53,781 nucleotides of DNA from Bacillus stratosphericus (GTDB lineage: Bacteria; Bacillota; Bacilli; Bacillales; Bacillaceae), in NCBI RefSeq assembly GCF_020524495.1, contig NZ_JAIVLB010000022.1, forward strand, positions 1-53,781, in the 5' to 3' direction. The translations under genes were made by a program, and so were the position numbers. Below are positions 22,870-30,990 of this stretch, one piece after another. Numbering within the stretch: the first letter of the stretch is position 1; each line of letters opens with the position of its first letter. The notes under the pieces are model-generated. The model searched no databases. It had not been told where the DNA came from and saw only the letters and a program-made list of their open reading frames with translations.

Positions 22870-23679
22870 TTAGCGTGCCTTCTCAACGTTAAATAACGCA
22901 ATCAACGTTTTATCCGGCGCTTTAGATTGTCGATAGAAAACGTTAGGATTAAATGTGTATCGTTCCGGCTCACTTCCGACTTTAACGCGAGCAATAACAT
23001 ATTCGCTTCCGAATTTCATCGCTTTCAGACGGCGGCCAAGCGTATCAGGCACCACACCTATCGCAGCAGCTAGACCGGCTCGACTGAACCACCGGATGGC
23101 GCGCGGATTAGATTCGTTCGGATTCTCGCAAAGAGCGTTAGTATCGAAATGAATATACGGAAGCATTCGATAAATAAGCCCGATGTCGGTCGCTTTGACT
23201 TCGCTGTACACTCGTTTAATTTTTGCGCTATATATTTTAACAACGTGCGGACTACGAAAGTTACCTTTAAAGTGATAGCGTTCATTTACGTAATATCCTA
23301 CGTCATCTTTTCGTATAATGTCGTTTTCAATAGCCGCCGCAATGAAGTCATAGAAAGTCTGACGCTTCTTTGTAAGCTGAAGAACGTCCATCATGTCCGA
23401 AGTATCCATCGGTGTCTTATTGTGGCTGGACTTAATTAAAAGGCCGCCATAATCAACGTAGCACTGTAAAAGCATTAAATAGCCGCATTGAGCCGTCGTG
23501 AGTACGTCATACACCTCGTTAATGTTCGGCATTTCCGCGTTGGTAAACTCACGCCGATCCTCCGTTTTATTTAATTGCTGACGGAAAGCAGCGTCTTGAT
23601 TCCGGTGCCTTAACGAATAGATACCGGACAGGTCTTCTCCTGTGTTAACGTCAATGATGCGCGGTTGATTTTGATTCAT
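22870..23679 (-). CDS. Rep-like DNA-binding protein (possible replication initiator)
   Basis: This 269-aa protein is unlike the surrounding metabolic genes. Its middle (residues ~60-150) resembles the winged-helix organisation of plasmid/phage replication-maintenance proteins (TTAQCGYLMLLQCYVDYGGLL, in part; then KKRQTFYDFIAAAIENDII), and a second helix-turn-helix-like stretch is near residue 205 (LAAAIGVVPDTLGRRLKAM). It sits next to the repressor region and forms its own unit between two terminators. I infer a RepL-like initiator or a regulator. The call is tentative. Confidence 0.45.
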   Translation of the reverse strand: MNQNQPRIIDVNTGEDLSGIYSLRHRNQDAAFRQQLNKTEDRREFTNAEMPNINEVYDVLTTAQCGYLMLLQCYVDYGGLLIKSSHNKTPMDTSDMMDVLQLTKKRQTFYDFIAAAIENDIIRKDDVGYYVNERYHFKGNFRSPHVVKIYSAKIKRVYSEVKATDIGLIYRMLPYIHFDTNALCENPNESNPRAIRWFSRAGLAAAIGVVPDTLGRRLKAMKFGSEYVIARVKVGSEPERYTFNPNVFYRQSKAPDKTLIALFNVEKAR

Positions 23680-23704
23680 ACATACGCCCCCTTTTCGTAT
23701 TTAT

Positions 23705-23734
23705 CGCAAAACAAAAGACGCCTATTGAGCGTCT
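23705..23734 (-). terminator. Rho-independent terminator
   Basis: Perfect stem AGACGC/GCGTCT (23716-23721 with 23729-23734, 7-nt loop) followed on the minus strand by TTTTGTTTTG. It overlaps the stop of the 162-aa gene and isolates it from the Rep-like gene. Confidence 0.8.
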
Positions 23735-24210
23735 GACCTTACCGTTTTGATGCCGGTTGCTATATTTACGGTGAATTGTCCGCTAGACTTTCCGTTGACG
23801 AAATCGTTGTATCGTTTGCGAGCCGTCTTATTACGTGCTTTTGCGTGACGGTCCGTGAATAGATTATCGTAAGGAGATCGTGTCCGACGCTTAGGTACGG
23901 CGTAATTGGCGCCGGTGATGTCGTATTCTTCGGCCATCTTCTCGGATGCTTCACCAGTCTTGCGTGTCTTTTCCATACGATCGGACATGAACGGATATTC
24001 TTCGGCTGACATTTTATTACGACGCGTATCCGATAGTTCTTCGTATAAGATTAAGTCGGACAGACGTTCTAGCGCGACGGCCGGCGGAGTTCCGTCGTAG
24101 GACGCTAGTAAAACGGTGACTTCTGCGATTCGTTCCTCGCGCTCTAAGTCGCCGGTTTTTGTGCGTTCGTATAGAGCTGTAATGGCTTCGAGCAATACTT
24201 CCTTCGTCAA
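23722..24210 (-). CDS. Charged protein of unknown function
   Basis: A 162-aa product with a helical acidic N-terminus (TKEVLLEAITALYERTKTGD) and a basic C-terminal region (KRRTRSPYDNLFTDRHAKAR). It is the last gene of the minus-strand unit that also holds the sigma-like factor. I do not recognise a family; its basic C-terminus may bind nucleic acid. Confidence 0.6.
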   Translation of the reverse strand: MTKEVLLEAITALYERTKTGDLEREERIAEVTVLLASYDGTPPAVALERLSDLILYEELSDTRRNKMSAEEYPFMSDRMEKTRKTGEASEKMAEEYDITGANYAVPKRRTRSPYDNLFTDRHAKARNKTARKRYNDFVNGKSSGQFTVNIATGIKTVRSDAQ

Positions 24211-24336
24211 TTAGGCGCCCTCCCCATAAAATTGTAAGAATATCAACGCAGCTAACGGCCAACAGGTGCCTGTAGCGTAAATACCGAAGCCTATAAGCGC
24301 GATTAAACCGATGTTTGTAATTGCTACTGAGAACAT
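24211..24336 (-). CDS. Tiny membrane protein
   Basis: A 41-aa product with a nearly continuous hydrophobic run (ITNIGLIALIGFGIYATG then WPLAALIFLQFYG), likely one or two membrane helices. The start MFSVAITN at 24336 follows GGAGGAGGG; the longer frame overlaps the neighbour and is rejected. Function unknown. Confidence 0.55.
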   Translation of the reverse strand: MFSVAITNIGLIALIGFGIYATGTCWPLAALIFLQFYGEGA

Positions 24337-24476
24337 TTCGAACCCTCCTCCGTATATGCGTTCAATAAAATCGACAATACTCGCGGTGAGATTCTCGGAT
24401 GGTTCATAGTGTCGTAGCACCAACGCAAATAGCCTCGTAATTCCTCGATTTCTTTCTTCGTTAATTCTTCCGCCAT
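24324..24476 (-). CDS. Small helical protein of unknown function
   Basis: A 50-aa product (MAEELTKKEIEELRGYLRWC...) starting at 24476, which overlaps the stop of the sigma-like gene by one base. AGAGGGG lies upstream. No family recognised. Confidence 0.5.
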   Translation of the reverse strand: MAEELTKKEIEELRGYLRWCYDTMNHPRISPRVLSILLNAYTEEGSKCSQ

Positions 24477-24859
24477 CAAATCGCCCCTCTCGTAGTTCCG
24501 TATCCTTCGCCGTGCGACGCCCAATAATAGTAGATGTCGACGATTTTATTAATAGCCGTTTCTAAATACTCTCGGACAGTTATCTGCGTAATACCAAGCG
24601 CCACGCCCGCCTCTACTTGCGTAAGGTCATCGAAATACACAAGCCGGATGGCTTCGTATTGCTTTCCGGTCAGCGCCGCTAGTTCAATGGCGCGGTCAAG
24701 ATCCATTAGAATATCGCAAGCAGCCATGTCGCCTAAAAAGCGGCGCTGTCTTAACGTTGTGTAATCGGCTAGAAGCGCCTTTACCCCGTCCGGTCCGTCG
24801 AGCTTATATTGCGTTTCGTACCGTAGATGCTGGTCGGGCTTGTTCGTAGATGCGCCCAT
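24476..24859 (-). CDS. Sigma-70 region 4-like transcription factor
   Basis: A 127-aa product whose C-terminal half matches sigma-factor region 4: LTGKQYEAIRLVYFDDLTQ followed by a helix-turn-helix (VEAGVALGITQITVREYLE). No region 2 is visible, so it resembles the small late-gene regulators (ArpU/sigma-like) of Gram-positive phages. The start MGASTNKP at 24859 follows CGGAGGTGG. It overlaps the methyltransferase-like gene by one base. It may activate the late operon, which is inference. Confidence 0.65.
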   Translation of the reverse strand: MGASTNKPDQHLRYETQYKLDGPDGVKALLADYTTLRQRRFLGDMAACDILMDLDRAIELAALTGKQYEAIRLVYFDDLTQVEAGVALGITQITVREYLETAINKIVDIYYYWASHGEGYGTTRGAI

Positions 24860-25608
24860 TACGCCACCTCCGAATCTATACCGCATAATAAATGGAGAAA
24901 CTTAGTTTCAAAACTTACCGTGCCAAATTCCGTAGGGTTTAGTACATGAGTGGGAATCTCCTCCGATTCAATAAGATCGTCGTAAGGAACAAAATCGTCA
25001 TCCCATGTTACGTTTAGCTCACGAGCAGCTAGGTCAGTATACGGAAGTACATTAAGCGCTGAAAAACGCATAAAATCGTCATGATCGTTTTGTATAAAAA
25101 AAGCGCCCTTACTTTTTCTAGTCAAAACATCGCAGTGCACAACAACGGCGTTCATTCCGCGGAATAACAGATTGAATAATAAAAACGGTATCGCACGATC
25201 ACTCATTTCCTCGCAGTGGTAGAAGTACCACGAAGGCTTATAGTCAAACGGTGAGTGTTTAATACGATCAGACTGCCATTTCGCTATTGTAAGGCCGCCT
25301 GTACCGGCGCATCCGTCATAGCTCGTAGTCGACTCAAAGCCGACATCAGTGATTCTCGCTAATAGACCGCCCACACTTCCCGGAGTAAAATCCTGTTTCT
25401 TATCTTTTCTATCCGCATGCTCTTCCTGGAAATACTCGTGAAATACGTCTTTATCGGAGGAATTAAGAGCCGGATCATCGACGAATTTGCGAAATATCTC
25501 CTCACGGCGTTCACGATCGAAAAGTATCTCCATAATTTTTGACGGAGCTTTATAAGAATCATCTATTCCGAGAATACGGTTAATTTTTTCCGTAATTGTT
25601 TCACCCAA
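24859..25608 (-). CDS. N6-methyltransferase-like protein lacking the catalytic motif
   Basis: The 249-aa product contains the start of a type I HsdM-like methyltransferase: a KKQDFTPGSVGGLL segment (residues ~72-85) and SAM-binding motif I YDGCAGTGGLTI (~97-108). The next expected element, the NPPY/F catalytic motif, is not visible; the corresponding part is replaced by FSALNVLPYTD. The protein is also short for HsdM. It may bind SAM or DNA without methylating, or use an unusual active site. No HsdS or HsdR is nearby. Confidence 0.6.
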   Translation of the reverse strand: MGETITEKINRILGIDDSYKAPSKIMEILFDRERREEIFRKFVDDPALNSSDKDVFHEYFQEEHADRKDKKQDFTPGSVGGLLARITDVGFESTTSYDGCAGTGGLTIAKWQSDRIKHSPFDYKPSWYFYHCEEMSDRAIPFLLFNLLFRGMNAVVVHCDVLTRKSKGAFFIQNDHDDFMRFSALNVLPYTDLAARELNVTWDDDFVPYDDLIESEEIPTHVLNPTEFGTVSFETKFLHLLCGIDSEVA

Positions 25609-25626
25609 TCAAAACGCCTCCTTCGT

Positions 25627-25655
25627 TTGCTTTCCGTCTTCAAATCGTCTATAAT
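25627..25655 (+). promoter_or_regulatory. Promoter of the isolated plus-strand gene
   Basis: TTGCTT (25627-25632), a 17-bp spacer and TATAAT (25650-25655) on the plus strand, 30 bp before the ATG at 25686. A second TATAAT-like box lies shortly downstream. It lets this gene be read against the surrounding minus-strand operon. Confidence 0.8.
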
Positions 25656-25685
25656 CGTCTTATATAATAAGCGAGGTGTATCCGA

Positions 25686-26060
25686 ATGCCATTAGAATGG
25701 ATTTCCGCGGTTAATGAGACCGCCTATATTTCGTTAGATAAGCAGCGCCGTATTTACGTTAACTCGGCGGCTAGGTCTTTAATCGGCTTACCTTCAAATG
25801 CTCCGTTTAAACTTGCGATAGGATACGACGCAGAAGCCCAATGTCTAGTCGTTGCAAAACCGGAAAAGGTTAAGACGGACACGCAGCCGTTCAAGTTCGA
25901 TAAGCGTGCGTACAATAAGGCGGCCAGTCGCGTATTAGAAAGTGCCGGCCTTGATGGGCGAGAATTGCCGCTACGCTTCTATTTGATCGGCGATGGCGAG
26001 GCGTCTAAACAGCCGCATCTAGCCTATCCGCAGGGCACTTATGCGTTCTCTTTAAGCTGA
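25686..26060 (+). CDS. Isolated plus-strand gene of unknown function (moron-like)
   Basis: This 124-aa product is the only plus-strand gene in the 23-46 kb region and has its own promoter and a GCGAGGTG ribosome binding site. Its N-terminal half (WISAVNETAYISLDKQRRIYVNSAAR) suggests a small beta-barrel, perhaps AbrB-like, with a helical middle. It overlaps the cytosine methyltransferase gene by 22 bp at the 3' ends. Independent orientation and control are features of prophage-expressed 'moron' genes; its role is not known. Confidence 0.65.
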   Translation: MPLEWISAVNETAYISLDKQRRIYVNSAARSLIGLPSNAPFKLAIGYDAEAQCLVVAKPEKVKTDTQPFKFDKRAYNKAASRVLESAGLDGRELPLRFYLIGDGEASKQPHLAYPQGTYAFSLS

Positions 26061-27007
26061 TCGGCGAGCGATATTCCGATATACCAAGCTACACGGGAAG
26101 CGATGCCGTTGCCTACGATTCTATACCCGGCCGATAGAGAGATGTCGTCAGGTAGAATGTAGGTGTCCGGGACTGATTGAATACGGAGACACTCACGGAC
26201 GGTGAAACGTCGCAGACCTGACTCAGCTCCGTTTATTTTCTCCGATGCGTCAAATCCCTCAATATTCCCGTGATGCTCTGCTCGAATAGTCGGAGAAGCA
26301 CTAGATAGAGGGTATACTTTATCGCCTTGTGTTTTTCCGTCTCTAAACTTAGTTTTTGTGCCTCGATGATTTGGGTAGTTCCCCGGCTCCGGTAAATCTC
26401 CGATAACATCCCGCAGTACCTTCGTTTGATAATCACCTTCTAACGGCTTCGGAAATTCGAACTTGAATCCGAGGTCTTTTCGTGTGCCTACGATAAACAC
26501 CCGTTCACGTTTCTGAGCTACGCCGTAATCCCATGCGTTGATTAGTTGCCAAGAAACTTCGTAGCCAATTTCGTCGAACTTCGCCAGTAAGCCGTCGAAT
26601 GTAGAACGGTGGCGTTTCGACAATAAACCTTTAACGTTTTCAAATACGAATGCTTTTGGCTGCTTGGCGGCGATGATTTCTAGATAGCGCCATACTAATT
26701 TACCTCGATCTCCGTCAGCGCCGGCGCCTTTGCCCGCAACCGAGAAGTCTTGGCATGGAGGGCCTCCGAAAATGACGTCGGTGGTTGGTAAAGAGTCGAT
26801 CTCGACCGTGCTGATGTCCGCTTGCTCTACGTGATCTCCGAAGTTGTGTCGGTACGCCTTGACTGCGTTCTTATCGAAGTCAAGTGCCTTTACAATATCG
26901 AAGCCCGCCGCTTTGAATCCGACTGCGCCGAGACCACCTCCGCAGAAAAGTTCTAGTACCGTAAGACCGTTCGCCTGTTGTTGCGTCGTTAAGTTGAATT
27001 CCGTCAT
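26039..27007 (-). CDS. DNA (cytosine-5) methyltransferase
   Basis: This 322-aa enzyme has all key C5-methyltransferase motifs in order: motif I LELFCGGGLGAVGF, motif IV GGPPCQDFSVAG with the nucleophilic Cys, motif VI VFENVKGLL, motif VIII QKRERVFIVG, a short recognition region around 215-255, and a C-terminal GNGIASRVAWYIG (motif X). It transfers methyl groups from SAM to cytosine at a specific site; no matching restriction enzyme is adjacent, so it likely protects phage DNA from host restriction. It overlaps the kinase gene start by 4 bp. Confidence 0.93.
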   Translation of the reverse strand: MTEFNLTTQQQANGLTVLELFCGGGLGAVGFKAAGFDIVKALDFDKNAVKAYRHNFGDHVEQADISTVEIDSLPTTDVIFGGPPCQDFSVAGKGAGADGDRGKLVWRYLEIIAAKQPKAFVFENVKGLLSKRHRSTFDGLLAKFDEIGYEVSWQLINAWDYGVAQKRERVFIVGTRKDLGFKFEFPKPLEGDYQTKVLRDVIGDLPEPGNYPNHRGTKTKFRDGKTQGDKVYPLSSASPTIRAEHHGNIEGFDASEKINGAESGLRRFTVRECLRIQSVPDTYILPDDISLSAGYRIVGNGIASRVAWYIGISLADQLKENA

Positions 27008-27558
27008 CTAACGCCCTCCTTCGTCATAATTTCGTCTAGTCGCGTATATAGGTCGTCGAGCGAGCCGTCATTTACGACCTCATAATCGACCTCAAATCGA
27101 TCGAGCGCCGTTTCTGTCGGATGGCTTAAATCGTCCGCCTTGAATACGTCGCCCCGTCTTTTAGCACGATCAATACGTGTTTGAGCCGGCGCTGTAATGC
27201 GGAGAATCTTAAAACCCTCCGCTTTTGCACGTTCGTATTCCGCCGACTTCCGAATATCCGTAATCAACACGTTGCTAGAACGACAGCAGCGCAGTTTCTC
27301 GTGCGTCTCGATGCGGCGGAATAGATAATCGACCCATACGTCTTTTGCGCCAGGTACGTCTAATTCGGTGATTCCGTTAATGAAATCCCGCATAGGCTGG
27401 CGCTGTTTGGCGTCGCCGCGTAATTCCGGAAACAGTTCGTAGAAGAGCGACTTACCTTTTGCGGAAAACGTGAACGGAAAGAATTCGTACATTGCGACAA
27501 GATAATCGACGGCTACGTCTTTGCCTGCGCCTAGCTTACCTGTGATTGCGAGCTTCAT
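27004..27558 (-). CDS. Deoxynucleoside monophosphate kinase-like protein
   Basis: The 184-aa product begins with a P-loop (AITGKLGAGKDVAVDYL) and contains a DIR segment (VLITDIRKSAEY, residues ~97-108) and a late DLSHPTETALD helical LID-like region, matching the phage dNMP kinase family that supplies dNDPs. It overlaps neighbours at both ends (ATGA). It fits the dNTP supply set with ThyX, dUTPase and NrdE/NrdF. Confidence 0.78.
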   Translation of the reverse strand: MKLAITGKLGAGKDVAVDYLVAMYEFFPFTFSAKGKSLFYELFPELRGDAKQRQPMRDFINGITELDVPGAKDVWVDYLFRRIETHEKLRCCRSSNVLITDIRKSAEYERAKAEGFKILRITAPAQTRIDRAKRRGDVFKADDLSHPTETALDRFEVDYEVVNDGSLDDLYTRLDEIMTKEGVR

Positions 27559-28208
27559 AGTCCGGCCTTCTTTAGACTGACGAATATCTGCGCGATCTCA
27601 TCCGCAGTAACCGACAAGGCTTTCGGGTCGCCCGCCGCCACTACCTTTGCGAGTTGTTCGCCGAGACGCACTTTATTATCGTGGAGGGCGTTAATTTCCG
27701 ATTGCTGACCCGCTACGGTGCGTTTTAATTCAGCCACCTCTGCGCCTAAATTGGCAAGGACGGTGATGACGTCGGATTCTTTCGGTTCCTCTTCCTCGCG
27801 ATCATCGGTAACTGGCGTTAGTTTGTACGTTTCGCCTCCACCGGAAATAATAGGACCACGCGTCGCATCCCACGGCTCGATATTGACTAGGTTCCCGCCG
27901 ATTTCCATAGTGAATTTAATCGCGTCCTTTTCCGGATCTTCTAAACGATAGCGCTCACCGTCAATGTGGACGATGTCGGTCGGTTCGAGTACGTGGTATT
28001 TTTTATGGTTAATGAGCCAGCTGTTGCTTTCAAATCTCGAATGTGCGCAGTTGCCGTCTAAAGAATAGACAACGCCATACTCACCCTTCCTGTAAAAATC
28101 GCCCCCGTCTACTAACGTATAAATCTTCTCGCCAACCTCCGCGTTTCTATCCACCGCAACATATTCGCGATCAACGCCGAGCTTTTCGTCTTTTAATACG
28201 TGCATCAT
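27555..28208 (-). CDS. Protein with SH3/KOW-like domains and C-terminal coiled coil
   Basis: The 217-aa product begins with beta-rich sequence of the form 'VGEKIYTLVDGGDFYRKGEYGVVYSL', here recognisable by VGEKIY and KGEYGVVY, similar to repeated segments in the products of 42847-43563 and 52917-53726. A C-terminal coiled coil (ELKRTVAGQQSEINALHD) follows an acidic linker. I do not recognise a function; the shared module suggests a common small domain used in several phage proteins. Confidence 0.6.
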   Translation of the reverse strand: MMHVLKDEKLGVDREYVAVDRNAEVGEKIYTLVDGGDFYRKGEYGVVYSLDGNCAHSRFESNSWLINHKKYHVLEPTDIVHIDGERYRLEDPEKDAIKFTMEIGGNLVNIEPWDATRGPIISGGGETYKLTPVTDDREEEEPKESDVITVLANLGAEVAELKRTVAGQQSEINALHDNKVRLGEQLAKVVAAGDPKALSVTADEIAQIFVSLKKAGL

Positions 28209-28222
28209 CTATAGCCGCCTCC

Positions 28223-28735
28223 CTATTTCGTTATGAATTCCGCCTTTAGCCGCTGACGCCCGAACGACTGCGCCTCAGCCACGTCCGCAACGTAAAGGTC
28301 GATATGACCTTCCGTAATTGCGCCGCCTCGGTCTTCACAAGTTCTGACGCCGATTCCCTCGATGTTCAGCCGTGTGCCAAACGGCATTGACGGCGGACAG
28401 GCAATCGTATGGCCCGTTTTGGTGCGTGCGCCGCTTGCTGTGACGCCATAGTCGGGATGGCCGGGCGACTTGCCGGTAGATTCGGCGCCGTTTGTGTACG
28501 CAGTCACTTCGTATGTTTGCGCTACCTTCTCGCGCTTGACTACGTTTGGCGCCTTCTTGACCGCGTGTTTCTTAGCCTTCGTCTTTTTCAACGTTTCCAA
28601 TTCGCCTTCTAACGTCTTGATACGTTGATTAGCCCGCTGTAAGGCCGCTTGATCAGCCGTTAGTATAGGCGCTGGTTTCTCTTCCGCTGGTTGCTGCGTA
28701 CATAATAATCCGCACGCAAGCGTCATGGTCTTCAT
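28223..28735 (-). CDS. Secreted 3D-domain protein
   Basis: The 170-aa product has an N-terminal hydrophobic start (MKTMTLACGLLC), a coiled coil (LQRANQRIKTLEGELETLKK), and a C-terminal 3D domain with the three conserved aspartates: YGVTASG, then TCEDRGGAI and GHIDLYV. 3D domains share the MltA/RpfB fold acting on peptidoglycan. The start at 28735 overlaps the ThyX stop (TAATG). The short hydrophobic N-terminus may be a lipoprotein-type signal (Cys8 or Cys12). It may modify host wall during lysis or infection, which is inferred. Confidence 0.75.
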   Translation of the reverse strand: MKTMTLACGLLCTQQPAEEKPAPILTADQAALQRANQRIKTLEGELETLKKTKAKKHAVKKAPNVVKREKVAQTYEVTAYTNGAESTGKSPGHPDYGVTASGARTKTGHTIACPPSMPFGTRLNIEGIGVRTCEDRGGAITEGHIDLYVADVAEAQSFGRQRLKAEFITK

Positions 28736-29553
28736 TATACCGATGCAGACACCCCCTTGAAGAATTGCGCAGTCCACGGCTCGACTTCGGTTACGGCTCG
28801 ACACAAGGCTTCGGCTAGGTCGGCGATTTCCGCCTGTGCGCCGTTGCCACGCCGTCTCTTAGCGTAGAAGTCTAGTAAAGCACGTAGGTTGACGGTCATT
28901 ACGAGATTAGTAGCCGCGGCTTGCGGTAGGACGGCGCGTGCATCTTCGGCCGGAACGCCTGCTTTTCGTAATAGATCGTAGCTCTCCTGAGCGTGCATCA
29001 TTGCGTCAGCAAAAACATCATCCGCAGTTAAATCGTAATCAGCGCACTCCACTGCGATTTTATCGCCTGTAACCTTTTCCGGAACGACGTAATCGAACCC
29101 GCCCGATTTATTTCCGCTTCCCATCTTTACATAACGTTGTGATTGGACGCTGAAGCTAAAGCCGGCGCGGTGCCGTGTTAACTGCGCTAACAAAGCACGG
29201 CTGACGCCTTCGATCGCAAAGGTGAACGTTAGATGTTCGAGAGTAGACGTGTGCTTCGATGCGACGATCTGCCGGAATAGTCGGTCTGCATCCGTGCCTG
29301 AACCGCCATCTGTTGCGCTGTTGCCGAAATACTTGGCGCCTTCTTTGGCTACGATTTCGGACGGCTTGTTTGCGCTGTAGCACGTTCTGATCGCGGATAA
29401 GGCGATCGCTTGGCCATCGGTTGCTTCATTTCGGAACAGTTCACCGACGTCAGTTAATTCGGTTTCCGATTCGTTAAGACCGAAACTTTTCGCAAACTTC
29501 TCCGTAATCATCGTATGTGCGAGTAGCTGTACGTTCATTTTGGTTTCCGTCAT
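28735..29553 (-). CDS. thyX: FAD-dependent thymidylate synthase
   Basis: This 272-aa enzyme has the ThyX signature RHRxxSxxxxS as RHRAGFSFSVQS near residue ~132, followed by QRY, plus the helical C-terminal NLRALLDFYAKRR. It methylates dUMP to dTMP using FAD and methylenetetrahydrofolate. Together with the dUTPase (dUMP supply) and ribonucleotide reductase it forms a dNTP pathway. It lies in the coupled metabolic operon and overlaps the 3D-domain gene by one base. No classical ThyA was seen. Confidence 0.95.
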   Translation of the reverse strand: MTETKMNVQLLAHTMITEKFAKSFGLNESETELTDVGELFRNEATDGQAIALSAIRTCYSANKPSEIVAKEGAKYFGNSATDGGSGTDADRLFRQIVASKHTSTLEHLTFTFAIEGVSRALLAQLTRHRAGFSFSVQSQRYVKMGSGNKSGGFDYVVPEKVTGDKIAVECADYDLTADDVFADAMMHAQESYDLLRKAGVPAEDARAVLPQAAATNLVMTVNLRALLDFYAKRRRGNGAQAEIADLAEALCRAVTEVEPWTAQFFKGVSASV

Positions 29554-29766
29554 TTATTCGCCCCTCCTTGCGTTCTGTTCTATTTCTTCGTAGTCAAATT
29601 CGCTCGGTGCGCCCAAGAAATAACATTCGGATGCTAACGCTTCTAACTCGACACCGCCAGCTCCTCGTAATTTGAGCGTTTGGTGCATGTCTTCATCCGT
29701 CGAATAGCCTTCGAAAAACCACAGCTTTCTATCGTATACAAATAACGACCCATATTCGAATCCCAT
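29554..29766 (-). CDS. Small protein of unknown function
   Basis: A 70-aa product (MGFEYGSLFVYDRKLWFFEG), acidic, with mixed beta character. GGAGGCGTAATTT gives a good start. It lies immediately after the 58-aa gene and before thyX in the operon. No family recognised. Confidence 0.6.
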   Translation of the reverse strand: MGFEYGSLFVYDRKLWFFEGYSTDEDMHQTLKLRGAGGVELEALASECYFLGAPSEFDYEEIEQNARRGE

Positions 29767-29769
29767 AAA

Positions 29770-29946
29770 TTACGCCTCCTTTACAATTTCTCGCATCTTC
29801 TCAACCGTCGTCACTCGGAAAGTCACGTCATCTTTTCCGTACATTTCGCAATAAACGACCCAATCACGAAATAAGTCGTTCATATATTCGAGGTCACCTT
29901 TTCCGTAAAGTTTTCCGTTTAAGAAACACGCGTATATCTGCGTCAT
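29770..29946 (-). CDS. Small protein of unknown function
   Basis: A 58-aa product (MTQIYACFLNGKLYGKG...KEA) whose ATG overlaps the stop of the upstream gene (ATGA) and whose last codons contain the next gene's ribosome binding site (AAGGAGG). These junctions support real coding although it is short. Function unknown. Confidence 0.6.
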   Translation of the reverse strand: MTQIYACFLNGKLYGKGDLEYMNDLFRDWVVYCEMYGKDDVTFRVTTVEKMREIVKEA

Positions 29947-30263
29947 TTATTGGACGCCTCCTTGATCGTCTTCGCAATCCTTCTATACTTCCGCTTTGCT
30001 TCGTTTCTACTAACGTTTTCGTAATATACGATCATTTCCGCGATGACTCGTTCTAGTGAACCGTATTCTTCTTCGGTTATCCACCCGAGGTTTACCCATA
30101 ATCCGCTAACGTTTTTATTAGCCCAACGTAAGGTCGTCTTGATCGGCGTTCTATAAACGATTGAACGTAGCGCAATGAAATCGGCTGCGTATTCCGAAGT
30201 TAGCTCGAATTGATCGGCGTGAACAAACGACTTCCCGCTTTTTCTCGGCGGCAACTTCGTCAT
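29943..30263 (-). CDS. Small protein of unknown function
   Basis: A 106-aa product with an N-terminal basic segment (KLPPRKSGKSF) and a helical C-terminus rich in K and R (RNEAKRKYRRIAKTIKEA). It overlaps the dUTPase gene stop by 4 bp and the 58-aa gene start by 4 bp. No family recognised. Confidence 0.6.
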   Translation of the reverse strand: MTKLPPRKSGKSFVHADQFELTSEYAADFIALRSIVYRTPIKTTLRWANKNVSGLWVNLGWITEEEYGSLERVIAEMIVYYENVSRNEAKRKYRRIAKTIKEASNK

Positions 30264-30781
30264 TCCTCGCGCGCCTTCCCGACGCCGCTACTGCCGAACC
30301 CGCCCGCACCTCGTTCCGTATCTTCCAACGCATCCACAATCGTAAAGGTCGCTTGCTCTACCGGTTTGATGACCGCTTGAGCTATGCGATCTCCTTTGCG
30401 TAGTCTATAAGTCCATTTCGGATGATGACCGATCATGCGATCAATTTCTCTACTTACCGTAAGAGGCCCGTAATCATTCGGAACCGTTTCGTCCACCTTT
30501 GCGATATTATCCACGATCACGCCGACCTCACCCGCATAGCCGCTATCTACCGTCCCTAGTTGAACGCGCAGGTGCGTCTTCAGCGTAATGCCCGAACGCG
30601 GCCGAATCTGCATTTCGTAGCCTGGCGGAATCTCGAACGCAAGGCCCGTCGGCACAAGAACCGTCTCGCCCGGCTCGATAATGACGTCTTCCGCCGCGTA
30701 TAGGTCGAAGCAGGCATCCGTCGAATGTGCGTATGTTGGCGTAGTTGCGTCGGCTGATAGCCGTTTAATATTTACGTTCAT
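30260..30781 (-). CDS. dut: dUTP diphosphatase (trimeric)
   Basis: The 173-aa product has all five dUTPase motifs: HSTDACFDLYAAED (1), RPRSG (2), GTVDSGYAGEVGV (3), GDRIAQAVI (4) and RGAGGFGSSG (5). It converts dUTP to dUMP, limiting uracil in DNA and feeding ThyX. A ~20-residue insertion follows motif 3. It overlaps genes at both ends. In some Staphylococcus phages dUTPases also signal to repressors; nothing here shows that role. Confidence 0.95.
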   Translation of the reverse strand: MNVNIKRLSADATTPTYAHSTDACFDLYAAEDVIIEPGETVLVPTGLAFEIPPGYEMQIRPRSGITLKTHLRVQLGTVDSGYAGEVGVIVDNIAKVDETVPNDYGPLTVSREIDRMIGHHPKWTYRLRKGDRIAQAVIKPVEQATFTIVDALEDTERGAGGFGSSGVGKAREE

Positions 30782-30990
30782 TGCGATTCCTCCTTCAGTT
30801 CTTTATATGCGTAAGAGAGAATTTCACTACGCCTAATCATGTACGTCCATCCCCATACGCTCGCATCAAGAACGATAAAATCGCTCTCCTCGCTAATTTT
30901 CATCCGCAGTAAGACCGAATCTAATTCTTCCTTAGTTACATTTGCGGGGTATTTTAACCCGTTCTTGGCTTCGATAATAATCCGATACAT
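30778..30990 (-). CDS. Small protein of unknown function
   Basis: A 70-aa product (MYRIIIEAKNGLKYPANVTKEEL) with a small alpha/beta look. GGAGGAGGG precedes its ATG and it overlaps the dUTPase start by 4 bp. No family recognised. Confidence 0.6.
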   Translation of the reverse strand: MYRIIIEAKNGLKYPANVTKEELDSVLLRMKISEESDFIVLDASVWGWTYMIRRSEILSYAYKELKEESQ

